Below are positions 1 to 8,956 of a DNA stretch of 64,000 nucleotides, in pieces. Below the pieces are notes generated by a model. It was not told the DNA's origin. It saw nothing but the letters and a program-made list of their open reading frames with translations, and did no database searches. A program made the translations under genes and the position numbers. Numbering within the stretch: position 1 is the stretch's first letter; each line of letters starts with the position of its first letter. The stretch comes from AWTP1-13 sp963827545 (GTDB lineage: Bacteria > Pseudomonadota > Alphaproteobacteria > Rhizobiales > Hyphomicrobiaceae), in assembly GCA_963827545.1 (NCBI GenBank), contig CAWHBI010000017.1, positions 1-64,000 of the forward strand, in the 5' to 3' direction.

Positions 1-133
1 GCCAGGGAGGCCGGCTGCTAGTGACCTACTGGCAGCAGTCACCGGAGGGGCGCTGGGAAAAGAGGGCGTGACACCGCGCACTTGGTATCGCATAGGTCTG
101 GTTGCACCGGAGCCTGCGCGGCCTGGTGTCAGG

Positions 134-212
134 GGTTCCCGCCTGCGCGGGAATGACGCCAGTTGCGAGCGCGCCCTTCACCACGCACGTCATCCCCGCG
201 AAGGCGGGGACC
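134..212. repeat. Inverted pair of short palindromic (REP-like) repeats
   Basis: Two small palindromes face each other. Positions 134-158 carry TTCCCGCCTGCGCGGGAATGAC and 189-212 carry GTCATCCCCGCGAAGGCGGGGAC. Each folds into a GC hairpin, and each is roughly the reverse complement of the other. The form is that of the common proteobacterial REP family found between genes. No gene is convincing in positions 1-322 around it. Confidence 0.6.
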
Positions 213-322
213 CAGTTCACCTCGCAGCGCGTGCGCCACCCGTTGCGGAGGCTGTTTCATGGCGACATGGGTGCGCTTCGCGCGCAATGGAAACTTGACC
301 CAGCCTACTGTTCGGCTCGGCC

Positions 323-748
323 TCAATGCCGGACCGGCGCGGGTCCTGACAGGCCCGGCGCGAAATCCGAGAGCACCCCGCCCAGCCGCCGCGCGTCGTC
401 GCACGGCAGGCAGAAACATACCGAAAAGCCGTCAGGCGTGGTCAGGCTGAGCAGCAGCGCCTCCTCATCCGAGGCGGCCTCCACGTTCCAGTCGCCCACC
501 GGGTAGACGTGCCGCAGCGACGCGTTGCCGGTGCGCTGCCGCAGCGACATCTCGATCAGCTTCGGCAGCGTCATCAGCAGCATGCCCAGCGCCTGATGCG
601 GGAGGGCCAGAACGATCGGCGTGCCGCCTTCATCCTTGAAGCCCAGCTCGACGATCCGGCCGCAGGGTCTCACCCGCACATGGGTGAGGTCCGTGCCGAG
701 GATCGGCTGCCGGGCGCTCACCGGAACGTCCACGGCCTCGTCCCCCAT
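323..748 (-). CDS. Hypothetical protein, 141 aa
   Basis: I do not recognise this protein. The frame stays open further upstream, but the upstream residues are low-complexity and Arg-rich and look like a shadow of the Cys-rich ORF at 718-966. I therefore start at the ATG at 748 (MGDEAVDVPVS). The product looks soluble and globular, with a central LALPHQALGMLLMTLPKL amphipathic segment and a C-terminal CFCLPCDD segment. It has no signal peptide or membrane helix. It overlaps the Cys-rich ORF upstream by 31 bp, which would suit translational coupling. The function is unknown and the start is uncertain. Confidence 0.5.
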   Translation of the reverse strand: MGDEAVDVPVSARQPILGTDLTHVRVRPCGRIVELGFKDEGGTPIVLALPHQALGMLLMTLPKLIEMSLRQRTGNASLRHVYPVGDWNVEAASDEEALLLSLTTPDGFSVCFCLPCDDARRLGGVLSDFAPGLSGPAPVRH

Positions 749-966
749 TCGGATCGCACACGCCCATCGAGATTGGCGTCGACATTGGTGTCCAGATTGG
801 CGGCGCCGGTCGTCTCGATTGCGCCGCGCCCGCTGCAATCCGGGCAGACGCATGTCCCCTCGCAGCACGGCAGGCAGCCGGTTCCGCAGCACGTGCGGCA
901 CTTGCACCAGCGGCTCTGCTCGGCAGCCGCTGGGGTTCTCTCTGCGGGAGCAGATCGCATGCCCAT
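718..966 (-). CDS. Possible small Cys-rich zinc-finger-like protein, 82 aa
   Basis: This short ORF has a cluster of ten cysteines at residues 21-44, including CRTCCGTGC, CLPCC and CPDCSGRG. The spacing resembles the CxxCxGxG repeats of DnaJ-type zinc-binding domains. A short NLDT/NVDA/NLDG acidic repeat follows. The regular Cys pattern argues that it is translated, but the Shine-Dalgarno region is weak and the ORF overlaps the next gene. It could still be a chance ORF on the strand opposite Arg-rich frames. Confidence 0.35.
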   Translation of the reverse strand: MGMRSAPAERTPAAAEQSRWCKCRTCCGTGCLPCCEGTCVCPDCSGRGAIETTGAANLDTNVDANLDGRVRSEWGTRPWTFR

Positions 967-1020
967 CGGTCACTAACCTGTTCCGTTCCCGGGTCGTCTC
1001 GAGGTTCCACAGAACAATTG

Positions 1021-1037
1021 TTGACTGTGTGAGTCAA
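1021..1037. promoter_or_regulatory. Inverted repeat TTGACT-N5-AGTCAA
   Basis: A perfect 6-bp inverted repeat (TTGACTGTGTGAGTCAA) lies in the spacer between the minus-strand genes below 966 and the thiolase gene at 1192. TTGACT also resembles a -35 hexamer. It is a plausible operator or promoter element. No matching regulator is visible nearby. Confidence 0.3.
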
Positions 1038-1191
1038 GAATTAAGTGCATGCCGCGCGGGGTGCCTGTCAGCAGCGCGCGAGATGCACGGGCGCATGGCT
1101 GCCGCCCGATTTCGGCAGCGCGCAGACCATGCAGGCTCTGGTCTAGGACCCGCGATCCCGGCACAATCATGCGAACAACGGAGGGAACCCC

Positions 1192-2449
1192 ATGCCGCTG
1201 CCTGCCGATACGGACACGTCGAGCCCCAAGCATCTGCGCGACAAGTACGCCATCGTCGGCGTCGGCGAGACCACCTATACGCGCGGCTCCGGCAAGTCCA
1301 CGCGCGCGCTCGGCACCTGGGCGGTGCGCAATGCCATCGAGGATGCAGGGCTCCAGGCCTCCGACGTCGACGGCATGCTGTCCTACCAGGGGGGCGACTC
1401 CACCTTCGGCCCGTTCATCGCCGGCGACCTCGGCATCCGCCTGAATTTCTACATGGACGTGTTCGGCGGCGGCTCCTCGACGGAGGCGCTGATCGGCATC
1501 GCCATCGGCGTGATCGAGGCCGGCATGTGCAAGACCGTGGCCATCTTCCGCGCCATGAACGGCTACAGCCAAGTGCGCATCGGCGGCACGGGCGCGCGCT
1601 CCGCGGTCCCCGTCAGCGGCGACATGTTGCACAGCCGCGCCTACGGCTGGCAGAGCGCCGGGCAGATGTTCAGCTTCACTTTCATGCGCCACATGCATGA
1701 CTACGGTACCAGGCCCGAGCAGGTGGCGGCCGTACGGGCGGCTCACAGCGCGCACGCGTCCAACAACCCCAAGGCGTATTACAAGCAGCGCGTGACAGTG
1801 GAGGATGTGCTGGCGAGCCGCATCATCTGCAAGCCGCTGCATCTGCTCGACTGCTGCGTCGAGACCGACAACGCCACCGCCATCATCGTCACCAGCGCCG
1901 AGCGGGCGCGCGACTGCGCTCACCCCCGGGCGCTGATCCGCGCCGTGGCGGGGCGCGTGTGCAAGCCGCGCGCCGACATGCACTACCAGCACGGGCCCAT
2001 TTCCACGGTCGCGGGACGCTATGCGCGCGAGATCCTGTGGCCCAACGCCGGCGTCGGCCCCGAGGACATCGACGTCACCGGCTCTTACGACGCCTTCACC
2101 TTCACCACCATGCTGCAGCTGGAGGACTACGGCTTCTGCAAGAAGGGCGAGGGCGGCACACTACGTCAGCGACGGCACCATCCGGCTCGGCGGCCGGCGC
2201 CCCAACAACACCAGCGGCGGCCATCTGTGCGAGGGCTACACCCATGGCATGAACATGGTGATCGAGAACGTGCGCCAACTGCGCCACGACGCCGACGACA
2301 GCTGTCCCGTGGGCCCTGACGGCAAGCGCAAGCACACCTACGACTACGGCGAGGGCCGCTGCCGTCAAGTGCAGCGCTGCGAGGTCACCGCCAACCTGGG
2401 CTGGGCTACGCCGGGCACCGGCTCGGCCATGGTCATGCGGCGCGATTGA
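1192..2449 (+). pseudogene. Thiolase-like (SCP2-type) acyltransferase/aldolase subunit, frameshifted
   Basis: The first 325 residues belong to the thiolase superfamily of the SCP-x/lipid-transfer type (start MPLPADTD, with YAIVGVGETTY). The frame shifts by +1 near 2158. Removing one base from GGCGGCACACTACG restores the expected GGHYVSDGTIRLGG segment, and translation then continues to the TGA at 2449 (about 418 aa in all). The segment that normally holds the nucleophilic Cys reads FGGGSSTEAL, with no Cys. The next gene is a DUF35 protein. Thiolase-like/DUF35 pairs act as CoA-ester retro-aldolases or acyltransferases (Ltp2 type), so a carbon-carbon cleavage role is inferred. A GGAGGG ribosome site precedes the ATG. 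Confidence 0.8.
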
Positions 2450-2457
2450 GGGGGATT

Positions 2458-2605
2458 CCCTCTCCCCATGCTTCTTCAGCATGGGGAGAGGGCTAGGGTG
2501 AGGGGCGGCACAAAGCATGCGACGTGCCTTGGGGCCGCCCCTCACCCCGAACCCTCTCCCCGCGTGACGGAATGCGAGGAGAGGTTGAGACGCGCGGGGA
2601 GAGGG
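2458..2605. repeat. Composite palindromic repeat family A, copy 1
   Basis: The element is bounded by CCCTCTCCCC and GGGGAGAGGG. It contains a CCCCATGC...GCATGGGG hairpin, then a large palindrome built from GGGTGAGGGGCGGC and GCCGCCCCTCACCC. Two further copies lie at 9838-9974 and 12311-12429. The right edge supplies the purine-rich ribosome-binding sequence (GGGGAGAGGGAG) of the DUF35 gene that starts at 2613. Confidence 0.8.
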
Positions 2606-2612
2606 AGAAACA

Positions 2613-3134
2613 ATGCCGATCAAGGCCGACTATCTCGGAATGGCGCTCAGCCTCGACGATCTCGACGTCGAGAACCTTGCCTATTTCCAGCATTGTGCCG
2701 CGCACAATTTTCATCTGCAGCAGTGCGCGGCGTGCAACCTGCTGCGCTATCCGCCCACCACCGCATGTCCCTGGTGCATGAGCCAAAAATCGGAATGGGT
2801 GCCGGTCGAGGGCAAAGGTGCGGTGCACTCCTACACGGAGGTGCATCACGCCATCCAGCCGGCGTTCAAGGGCCACACGCCCTACCTCGTCCTGCTCGTC
2901 GATCTCGATACCCAGAAGGGCAAGCCAACCGAGCACGAAGCCTTGCGCGTGGTCGGGAACCTGGCGACGCCCCAGGGCAAGCTCGCGCCGCCGGAGATGG
3001 TTGAGCGGGTCGGGATCGGCACGCGCGTGCGCATTGTGTTCGCCGATGCGGCGCCCGGCCTCGCACTGCCGCACTGGACGATCGACGAGAGTGCCGTGCA
3101 GCCGGGCGAGCCCTGGCGCTATCCTCAGGAGTGA
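2613..3134 (+). CDS. DUF35 Zn-ribbon/OB-fold protein, partner of the thiolase-like enzyme
   Basis: This 173-aa protein has the rubredoxin-like zinc ribbon of DUF35 at about residues 33-53 (CAAC and CPWC, 14 residues apart), followed by an OB-fold acyl-CoA-binding domain (VEGKGAVHSYTEVHH, then PYLVLLVDL). These proteins form a complex with a thiolase-like subunit and complete its active site. The gene lies directly downstream of the frameshifted thiolase-like gene, separated only by repeat family A. The C-terminal part contains RVRIVFADAAPGLALPHW, as expected for the fold. Family assignment is firm; the substrate is unknown. Confidence 0.88.
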   Translation: MPIKADYLGMALSLDDLDVENLAYFQHCAAHNFHLQQCAACNLLRYPPTTACPWCMSQKSEWVPVEGKGAVHSYTEVHHAIQPAFKGHTPYLVLLVDLDTQKGKPTEHEALRVVGNLATPQGKLAPPEMVERVGIGTRVRIVFADAAPGLALPHWTIDESAVQPGEPWRYPQE

Positions 3135-3541
3135 TGCGATTCCGAGCCGTCCTCCCCGAAGCCGACGCTATCAGCGCAGGAGACCTGCCGCATGGCGACG
3201 CTCGGCTTCCAGGATGACGGGTGGATTTCTTGCGTGGGAGCCAACCCACGACCGCTTGCAAGAAGTCACGCGCTTGTGAACGCTGTCCGCCGCAATTACC
3301 TGCGCTGATCCAGGGTATAAGGAAAGTCTCGAGGGCCCCATCTGGACTGCGATGCGCGGCCTTGACCCGCGCACCGGCTTAGCGACTTCCGCTCGTTTCG
3401 ACTGCGCAAGCGTTTGCGTGCCGTGACGCGAGATTTTCGGAAACCGATGGCAAGAGGCCCCGGCCTTCGCACCGCCAATTCCGCCGGCGGATCGGAAGGC
3501 GCATGTCGCTGTGTGCGGAAGCTACGGCTGAGGAGGAAACG
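3135..3541. other. Intergenic, no gene seen
   Basis: About 400 bases separate the DUF35 gene from the iorA-like gene. Small ORFs on either strand here are Arg/Ser-rich and unconvincing. The promoter of the Ior pair presumably lies in it, but I see no clear -35/-10 or operator. Confidence 0.5.
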
Positions 3542-3994
3542 ATGGCCAACTTACGGGTGAACGGACAGGAGCGCGCTTATGACGGTGATCCGTCGATGCC
3601 GCTCCTGTGGTACCTGCGCGACGAGCTTGCGCTCACAGGCACCAAGTTCGGCTGTGGTGCGGCGCTGTGCGGCAACTGCACCGTGCACGTCGACGGCAAC
3701 GCCGTGCGCTCGTGCGTGACGGCCATGTCGGCCGTGACCGGAAAGGCCGTCGTCACCATCGAGGGCCTCGATCCCAAAGGCAACCACCCCGTGCAGATCG
3801 CCTGGCGCGATCTCGGCGTGCCGCAGTGCGGCTACTGCCAGACCGGCCAGATCATGCAGGCTGCATCCCTGCTGGCCAAGAAGCCTGCGCCGACCGATGC
3901 GGAGATCACCGAGGGCATGTCCGGCAACCTCTGTCGGTGCGGCTGCTATCAGCGTATTCACGCGGCCGTTCGCGCCGCTGCCAAGGGGGCGTGA
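3542..3994 (+). CDS. iorA: Isoquinoline 1-oxidoreductase-like 2Fe-2S subunit
   Basis: This is the small subunit (150 aa) of a molybdenum hydroxylase. The plant-type ferredoxin cluster motif CGAALCGNC is near residue 43, and the second cluster motif (CGYCQTGQ, then GNLCRCGCY) is in the C-terminal half. It passes electrons from the molybdenum centre of the large subunit. I choose the ATG at 3542 rather than the upstream 3503 start because GAGGAGG lies just before it and MANLRVNG is the normal family start. It is followed by iorB with one base between TGA and ATG. No FAD subunit is encoded, which fits the IorAB type. Confidence 0.9.
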   Translation: MANLRVNGQERAYDGDPSMPLLWYLRDELALTGTKFGCGAALCGNCTVHVDGNAVRSCVTAMSAVTGKAVVTIEGLDPKGNHPVQIAWRDLGVPQCGYCQTGQIMQAASLLAKKPAPTDAEITEGMSGNLCRCGCYQRIHAAVRAAAKGA

Positions 3995-3995
3995 C

Positions 3996-6305
3996 ATGAC
4001 AGAGCTCAGCACGCACAGCAAAATCTCCATCGCCAACGTCAGCCGGCGCGGTCTCCTCAAGGGCGTAGCGGCCACCGGCGGTCTCGTCCTCGCCGTGCAG
4101 TTCCCGGCGGTCAGAGGCGCGCTTGCGGCCTACCCTACCGGCGCCGACGCCATGCCCAACGGCGTGGTCAACAATCCCAAGGTGTTCATCTCGATCGGTG
4201 GCGACGGCATGGTGACCATCGTCGCGGCCCGCGCCGAGATGGGCAACGGCGCCGCCCGCACCGCGCTCCCCATGATGGCCGCCGATGAGCTCGAGGCCGA
4301 TTGGGCGCGCGTGCGCGTGGTGCAGTCGCCGGGCGACGAGAGGACCTACGGCAACCAGGACACCGACGGCTCGCGCAGCGTGCGCCATTGGATCCAGCCG
4401 ATGCGCCACTGCGGCGCCGCGATGCGGCTGATGCTGGAGACGGCGGCGGCGGCCACGTGGAAGGTCGATGTGGGCGAGGTGCAGGCGCAGCTGCACGAGG
4501 TCGTGCACAAGTCGTCGGGCCGCAAGCTCGGCTACGGCGAGCTGGCTGGCGCGGCATCAGGACTGCCGGTTCCTGCCGCCGACAAGGTCAAGCTCAAGGA
4601 GGCCAGCGCTTTCCGCTACATCGGCAAGGGCGCTGTCCGCATCTCCGACCTCAACGACATCACCACCGGCAGGGCCATCTACGGTCAGGACGTGATGCTG
4701 CCCGGCATGAAGTTCGCGGTCGTCGCCCGGCCGCCGGTGGTCGGTGGCAAGGTCGCCTCCCTCAACTCCAGCGCGGCGCTCAAGGTGCCGGGCGTGGAGA
4801 AGGTGGTGACGATCCCCGGCACGCCGGCGCCCTACAAGTTCGGGCCGCTCGGCGGCGTCGCCGTCATCGCCCGCAATACATGGGCGGCATTGAAAGGCCG
4901 CGAGGCGCTCAAGATCACCTGGGACAACGGGTCGAACGCCGCCCATGACTCGAAGGCCTACCGGGCGCAGCTCGAAGCTGCCGTGAAGAAGCCCGGCAAG
5001 GTCGAGCGCGACGTCGGCGACGCCGAGAAGGCGCTGGCCTCGTCGGCCAAGGTGATCACGGCCGAGTACTACGCCCCCCACATCGCCCATGCGACCATGG
5101 AGCCGCCCGCGGCGGCTGCACGCATGAGCCACGGCAGATGGGAGGTTTGGGCGCCGGTGCAGAGCCCTGGCCAGGCCCGCGACGACATCGCCGCGGCGCT
5201 CGGCGTGGCTGCGGCCGAGATCACGGTGCAGCCCACGCTGCTGGGCGGCGGCTTCGGCCGCAAGTCCAAGTGCGACTTCGCCATCGAGGCGGCATTGCTG
5301 TCCAGGGACCTGGGTGGCGCGGCGGTCAAGGTGGTGTGGACGCGCGAGGACGACCTGCGCCACGGCTTCTACCACACCGCCACGGCGGAGCGGTTCGAGG
5401 CCGGCCTCGACGCCAAGAACAAGGTGATCGCCTGGCGCCACCGCAGCGCGGCCCCCACCATCCTCTCCACCTTCGCGCCCGATCCGAAGCACCCCTTCGA
5501 CATCGAGCTCGGAATGGGGTGGGTGGACACGCCGTTCGACGTGCCCAACATCCGCATGGAGAGCGGCGAGGCGCAGTCCCACGTGCGGATCGGCTGGTTC
5601 CGGTCGGTCAACAACGTGGTGCACGCCTGGTCGACCCAGTCGTTCGTCGCCGAGATCGCCCACCAGCTGGGCAAGGACCCCAAGGACTTCCTGCTCGAGC
5701 TGATCGGTCCGGCCCGCATCGTCGATCCGAGGAAGCAGGTCACCACACCCTGGTGGAACTACGGCGAGCCGTTCGAGACCTACCCCATCGACACGGGGCG
5801 GTTGCGAAACGTCGCCGAGCTGGCCGCCAAGGAAGCGGGATGGGGCAAACAGCTGCCCAAAGGGCAGGGGCTCGGCATCGCCGCGCACCGCAGCTTCGTC
5901 ACCTATGTCGCCACGGTCGTGCATGTGGTGGTCGGTGACAAGGGCAGGATCACGATCCCGCGCGTGGATACGGCGATCGACTGCGGCTACTGCGTGCATC
6001 CCGAGCGGGTGCGCTCGCAGATCGAAGGCGCAGCCGTGATGGGGCTCACTCTCGCCAAGCACGGCGCGATCACGCTCAGGAACGGGGCCGTCGAGCAGTC
6101 GAACTTCAACGACTACCCGCTCGTGCGCATCGACGAGTCGCCCACCGAGACGCGCACGCACATCGTGCAGCACGGCATCGACGTGCCGCCGAGCGGTGTC
6201 GGTGAGCCGGGCCTGCCGCCGTTCGCGCCGGCGCTCTGCAACGCCATCTTCGCAGCAACCGGCAAGCGCATCCGGCAGCTGCCGATCGGCGACCAGCTGG
6301 CGTAG
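3996..6305 (+). CDS. iorB: Isoquinoline 1-oxidoreductase-like molybdopterin-binding subunit
   Basis: This is the large subunit (769 aa) of a xanthine-oxidase-family hydroxylase. The N-terminus has a twin-arginine signal (SRRGLLKG) followed by a hydrophobic stretch, so the complex is probably exported folded to the periplasm. Typical parts follow: an N-terminal repeat, QSPGQARDDIAAALGV, the GGGFGRKS molybdopterin loop and the C-terminal GVGEPGLPPFAPA with the expected catalytic Glu. It should hydroxylate an N-heteroaromatic ring or oxidise an aldehyde; the true substrate is unknown. It is coupled to iorA. A strong hairpin follows the stop. Confidence 0.9.
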   Translation: MTELSTHSKISIANVSRRGLLKGVAATGGLVLAVQFPAVRGALAAYPTGADAMPNGVVNNPKVFISIGGDGMVTIVAARAEMGNGAARTALPMMAADELEADWARVRVVQSPGDERTYGNQDTDGSRSVRHWIQPMRHCGAAMRLMLETAAAATWKVDVGEVQAQLHEVVHKSSGRKLGYGELAGAASGLPVPAADKVKLKEASAFRYIGKGAVRISDLNDITTGRAIYGQDVMLPGMKFAVVARPPVVGGKVASLNSSAALKVPGVEKVVTIPGTPAPYKFGPLGGVAVIARNTWAALKGREALKITWDNGSNAAHDSKAYRAQLEAAVKKPGKVERDVGDAEKALASSAKVITAEYYAPHIAHATMEPPAAAARMSHGRWEVWAPVQSPGQARDDIAAALGVAAAEITVQPTLLGGGFGRKSKCDFAIEAALLSRDLGGAAVKVVWTREDDLRHGFYHTATAERFEAGLDAKNKVIAWRHRSAAPTILSTFAPDPKHPFDIELGMGWVDTPFDVPNIRMESGEAQSHVRIGWFRSVNNVVHAWSTQSFVAEIAHQLGKDPKDFLLELIGPARIVDPRKQVTTPWWNYGEPFETYPIDTGRLRNVAELAAKEAGWGKQLPKGQGLGIAAHRSFVTYVATVVHVVVGDKGRITIPRVDTAIDCGYCVHPERVRSQIEGAAVMGLTLAKHGAITLRNGAVEQSNFNDYPLVRIDESPTETRTHIVQHGIDVPPSGVGEPGLPPFAPALCNAIFAATGKRIRQLPIGDQLA

Positions 6306-6317
6306 CAACACCCTCTG

Positions 6318-6345
6318 GCGGAGGCGGGAGCGATCCCGCCTCCGC
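6318..6345 (+). terminator. GC hairpin after iorB
   Basis: A perfect 12-bp stem (GCGGAGGCGGGA/TCCCGCCTCCGC) with a GCGA tetraloop begins 12 bases after the iorB stop. GCAACA and TGTTGC flank it as an outer stem. There is no T-tract. It separates iorAB from the convergent liv operon. Confidence 0.6.
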
Positions 6346-6433
6346 TGTTGCGCGGGCCACAACAACCCTTCGAACTGATGACGTGAGCATCGCGGCCGCT
6401 CCTGGCGGCTGGGTTTTTGCGCGATCACCGACG

Positions 6434-7138
6434 TCACGCGCCGAGGTAGGCGGCCTTGACGTGGGGGTTGTCGAGCAGCTCTGGGCCCGGGCCGGTCATG
6501 GTCACCCGGCCCTGGTCGAGCACGTAGGCGCGGTCGGACAGCTCGAGTGCGGCAAAGGCGTTCTGCTCCACCATCACGACGGTGACGCCCTGCGCGCGGA
6601 TGCCCTTGATGATCTCGAAGGTGCGCTCGACCAGGTTCGGCGCCAGGCCAAGGGAAGGCTCGTCGAACAGCACCAGCTTGGGCCGCGACATCAGCGCGCG
6701 GCTGATCGCCAGCATCTGCTGCTCGCCGCCGGACAGCGTGCCGGCTGCCTGGTTGCGCCGCTCGTGGAGGATCGGGAAGCGCTCGAACAGCCGCTGCATG
6801 TCGGCTGCGACCTCGGTGCTGTCGGTGCGCCGGTAGCAGCCCATCTCCAGGTTCTCGAGCACGCTCATGTAAGGGAAGACGCGGCGGCCTTCGGGGCAGT
6901 GGGCGATGCCGAGATCGAGTATGCGCCGGGGCGAGGCACGCGTGATGTCCTCGCCCAGGAACGTGATGCGGCCGGCGGCTGGCGCCAACACGCCGGAGAG
7001 CGCTTTCAGCGTGGTGGTCTTGCCGGCACCGTTGGCGCCGATGAGAGACACGAGCTCGCCCTGGGCGACCGTCAGCGACAGCTCGCGGACGGCGGCGACC
7101 TTGCCGTAGCGGCAGACGAGACCCTCAACCTCGAGCAC
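6434..7138 (-). CDS. livF: Liv-type ABC transporter ATP-binding protein LivF
   Basis: This is the second ATPase (234 aa) of the branched-chain-amino-acid-type importer. Visible parts are Walker A GANGAGKT, signature LSGGEQQM, Walker B LVLFDEPSLGLAP and the switch region VVMVEQN. I start at the GTG at 7138 (VLEVEGLVCRYG) because a GAGAGG site precedes it. The 29 residues of the longer frame are Arg/Ser-rich and lie inside livG. The gene overlaps livG by 14 bases and is last in the operon. Confidence 0.92.
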   Translation of the reverse strand: MLEVEGLVCRYGKVAAVRELSLTVAQGELVSLIGANGAGKTTTLKALSGVLAPAAGRITFLGEDITRASPRRILDLGIAHCPEGRRVFPYMSVLENLEMGCYRRTDSTEVAADMQRLFERFPILHERRNQAAGTLSGGEQQMLAISRALMSRPKLVLFDEPSLGLAPNLVERTFEIIKGIRAQGVTVVMVEQNAFAALELSDRAYVLDQGRVTMTGPGPELLDNPHVKAAYLGA

Positions 7139-7919
7139 GGACGTACCTCTCACCAAGGTAGGCGCGGATGACCTCGGGGTCGCGCTGGATCTCGGCCGGC
7201 GAGCCGCTGGCGATGATGCGTCCATGGTTCAGGCAGATGACGCGGTCGGAGACGCCCATCACCATCTTCATGTCGTGCTCGACCAGCAGCACGGTGATGC
7301 CGAGCGCGCGGATTTGCCCGAGCATCTTCATGAAGCTGGCGGTCTCGGCGGGGTTCATCCCTGAGACCGGCTCATCGAGCAGCAGCAGCTTCGGCTTCGC
7401 CGCCAGCGCAATCGCCACCTCGAGCAGCCGCAGCTCGCCATAAGGCAGCGACGACGCCAGCTGCGCGCCACGTTCCTTGAGCCCGACGAACGCCAGAATG
7501 CGCCACGCCTCCTCGGCCAGCGCCTTCTCCTCGCGAGCCACCGAGGGCAGGGCGAAGATGATGGCGAGGGGCCGCTGCCTGGACGCGAGGTGAAGGCCCA
7601 GTAGAACGTTGTCGAACACGCTCTGCCCCATGAAGACGCTGGTCTTCTGGAACGTGCGCACCAGCCCACGCGCGGCAATCTGGTTGGGTTTCAGGCCGTT
7701 GAGCCTGGTGCCGCGATACGTGATCGTGCCAGCTTCGGGTTCGATATAGCCGGTGATGGCATTGAATGCGGTGGTTTTGCCGGCGCCGTTGGGACCGATC
7801 AGGGAGAGCACCTCGCCGTCGATGACCCGGAAGCTCATGCCCTCCACGGCGGTGAGGCCGCCGAAGCTGATTGTGAGGCCGTCGACGACCAGCTCGGCGC
7901 CTGTCGCTTGCTCGCTCAC
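7125..7919 (-). CDS. livG: Liv-type ABC transporter ATP-binding protein LivG
   Basis: This is the first ATPase (264 aa) of the importer. It has Walker A GPNGAGKTTAFN, signature-region LPYGELRLLEVA, Walker B LLLLDEPVSGMNP and the C-terminal IQRDPEVIRAYLG typical of LivG. It overlaps livM by 4 bases (ATGA) and is cotranscribed with it. It powers uptake together with LivF. Confidence 0.93.
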   Translation of the reverse strand: MSEQATGAELVVDGLTISFGGLTAVEGMSFRVIDGEVLSLIGPNGAGKTTAFNAITGYIEPEAGTITYRGTRLNGLKPNQIAARGLVRTFQKTSVFMGQSVFDNVLLGLHLASRQRPLAIIFALPSVAREEKALAEEAWRILAFVGLKERGAQLASSLPYGELRLLEVAIALAAKPKLLLLDEPVSGMNPAETASFMKMLGQIRALGITVLLVEHDMKMVMGVSDRVICLNHGRIIASGSPAEIQRDPEVIRAYLGERYVRARG

Positions 7920-8956
7920 CTTGCCGCCTCGGTGCTTGCCTGCGCCCTCGCCGTATCAGCGGCGGTAGCGCTGCGCCCCTGCCACCAATTGCGCACGGCG
8001 GGGACGATGCCCTCGGGCAGAAAGTAGACGACGAGCACCATCAGCACGCCGTAGATCACCCACTGGGTCTCGGCCCGTATCTCGAGCGTTCGCAAGGTCT
8101 CGGGCAACAGGCCGAAGATGAGTCCGCCCACCACCGGACCGGCAAGCGTGCCCTTGCCGCCGGTCACCACCATGATGACCATCGTCACCGTATAGATGAA
8201 CAGGAAGACGTCCGGGTCGACGATGCGCACGTAGTGGGCGTACAGCGTTCCCGCGGCGCCCGCCATGGCGGCGGAGACGATGGTTGCGAGAACCAGCGTG
8301 CGGGTGACGTCGACGCCGACCGAGGCGGCGAGCGGCTCGTTCTCCCTGAGTGCGATCATGGCGCGGCCGGCGCGCGAGTGCACCAGCCGGCGGATGATGA
8401 TGTAGCAGGTGACGGCGACAGCGAGCACCAGGTAGTAGTTGGCGGGCTTGCGCAGAAAGGGGGCCTCGAACAAGCCCGGAATGCCGAGCCAGAGGTAGGG
8501 AATGTTGTTGAGCGCCATCGGCCCCTGAGTGAGCTCCACCCAGTTGAGCGCGACGAGGCGGATGACCTCGGCAAAGCTGACCGTGACGATCACGAAGTAG
8601 GCGCCGCGCACCTTGAACGACAGCCTGCCGATGGCCCAGCCGGAGAGCCCGGCCAGCGCCGTGCCGAGCAGCATGCCGAGCCACACCGGCTTCGGATCCG
8701 CCGAGACCTGCCAGTCGGGCAGCAGATGCACGGAGAAGCCGAGCGCTGTGAGGCTGGAGGTGTAGGCGCCGATGCCGAAGAAGGCGACGTGACCGAGACT
8801 CAGCTGGCCGGTGTAGCCGAGCAGCAGGTTGAGGCTCATGGCGGCGATGATGAAGATGCCGGTGATGATGAGCACGTGCAGGACGTAGAGGTTGTCCAGC
8901 CAGACCGGCACGGACACCAGGAACAGCAGCCAGGCGATGGTGAGGCCCTGCTTCAC
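7916..8956 (-). CDS. livM: Liv-type ABC transporter permease LivM
   Basis: This 346-aa inner-membrane permease has about nine to ten hydrophobic segments. It carries the family region LLGYTGQLSLGHVAFFGIGAY near residues 48-70 and VVTGGKGTLAGPVVGG in the C-terminal half. It pairs with LivH to form the channel. It overlaps livG and livH by 4 bases each. Confidence 0.93.
   Translation of the reverse strand: MKQGLTIAWLLFLVSVPVWLDNLYVLHVLIITGIFIIAAMSLNLLLGYTGQLSLGHVAFFGIGAYTSSLTALGFSVHLLPDWQVSADPKPVWLGMLLGTALAGLSGWAIGRLSFKVRGAYFVIVTVSFAEVIRLVALNWVELTQGPMALNNIPYLWLGIPGLFEAPFLRKPANYYLVLAVAVTCYIIIRRLVHSRAGRAMIALRENEPLAASVGVDVTRTLVLATIVSAAMAGAAGTLYAHYVRIVDPDVFLFIYTVTMVIMVVTGGKGTLAGPVVGGLIFGLLPETLRTLEIRAETQWVIYGVLMVLVVYFLPEGIVPAVRNWWQGRSATAADTARAQASTEAAR

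Noticed and set aside
2150..2165. Programmed +1 frameshifting in the thiolase gene
   Set aside because: No slippery stop-containing site (such as CUU-UGA) is present, and the same kind of shift appears in unrelated genes. Sequence error is simpler.
4557..6437. Long antisense ORF (626 aa) opposite iorB
   Set aside because: It is His/Arg/Asp/Gly-rich without any domain, and it mirrors the codon bias of the well-supported iorB gene on the other strand.
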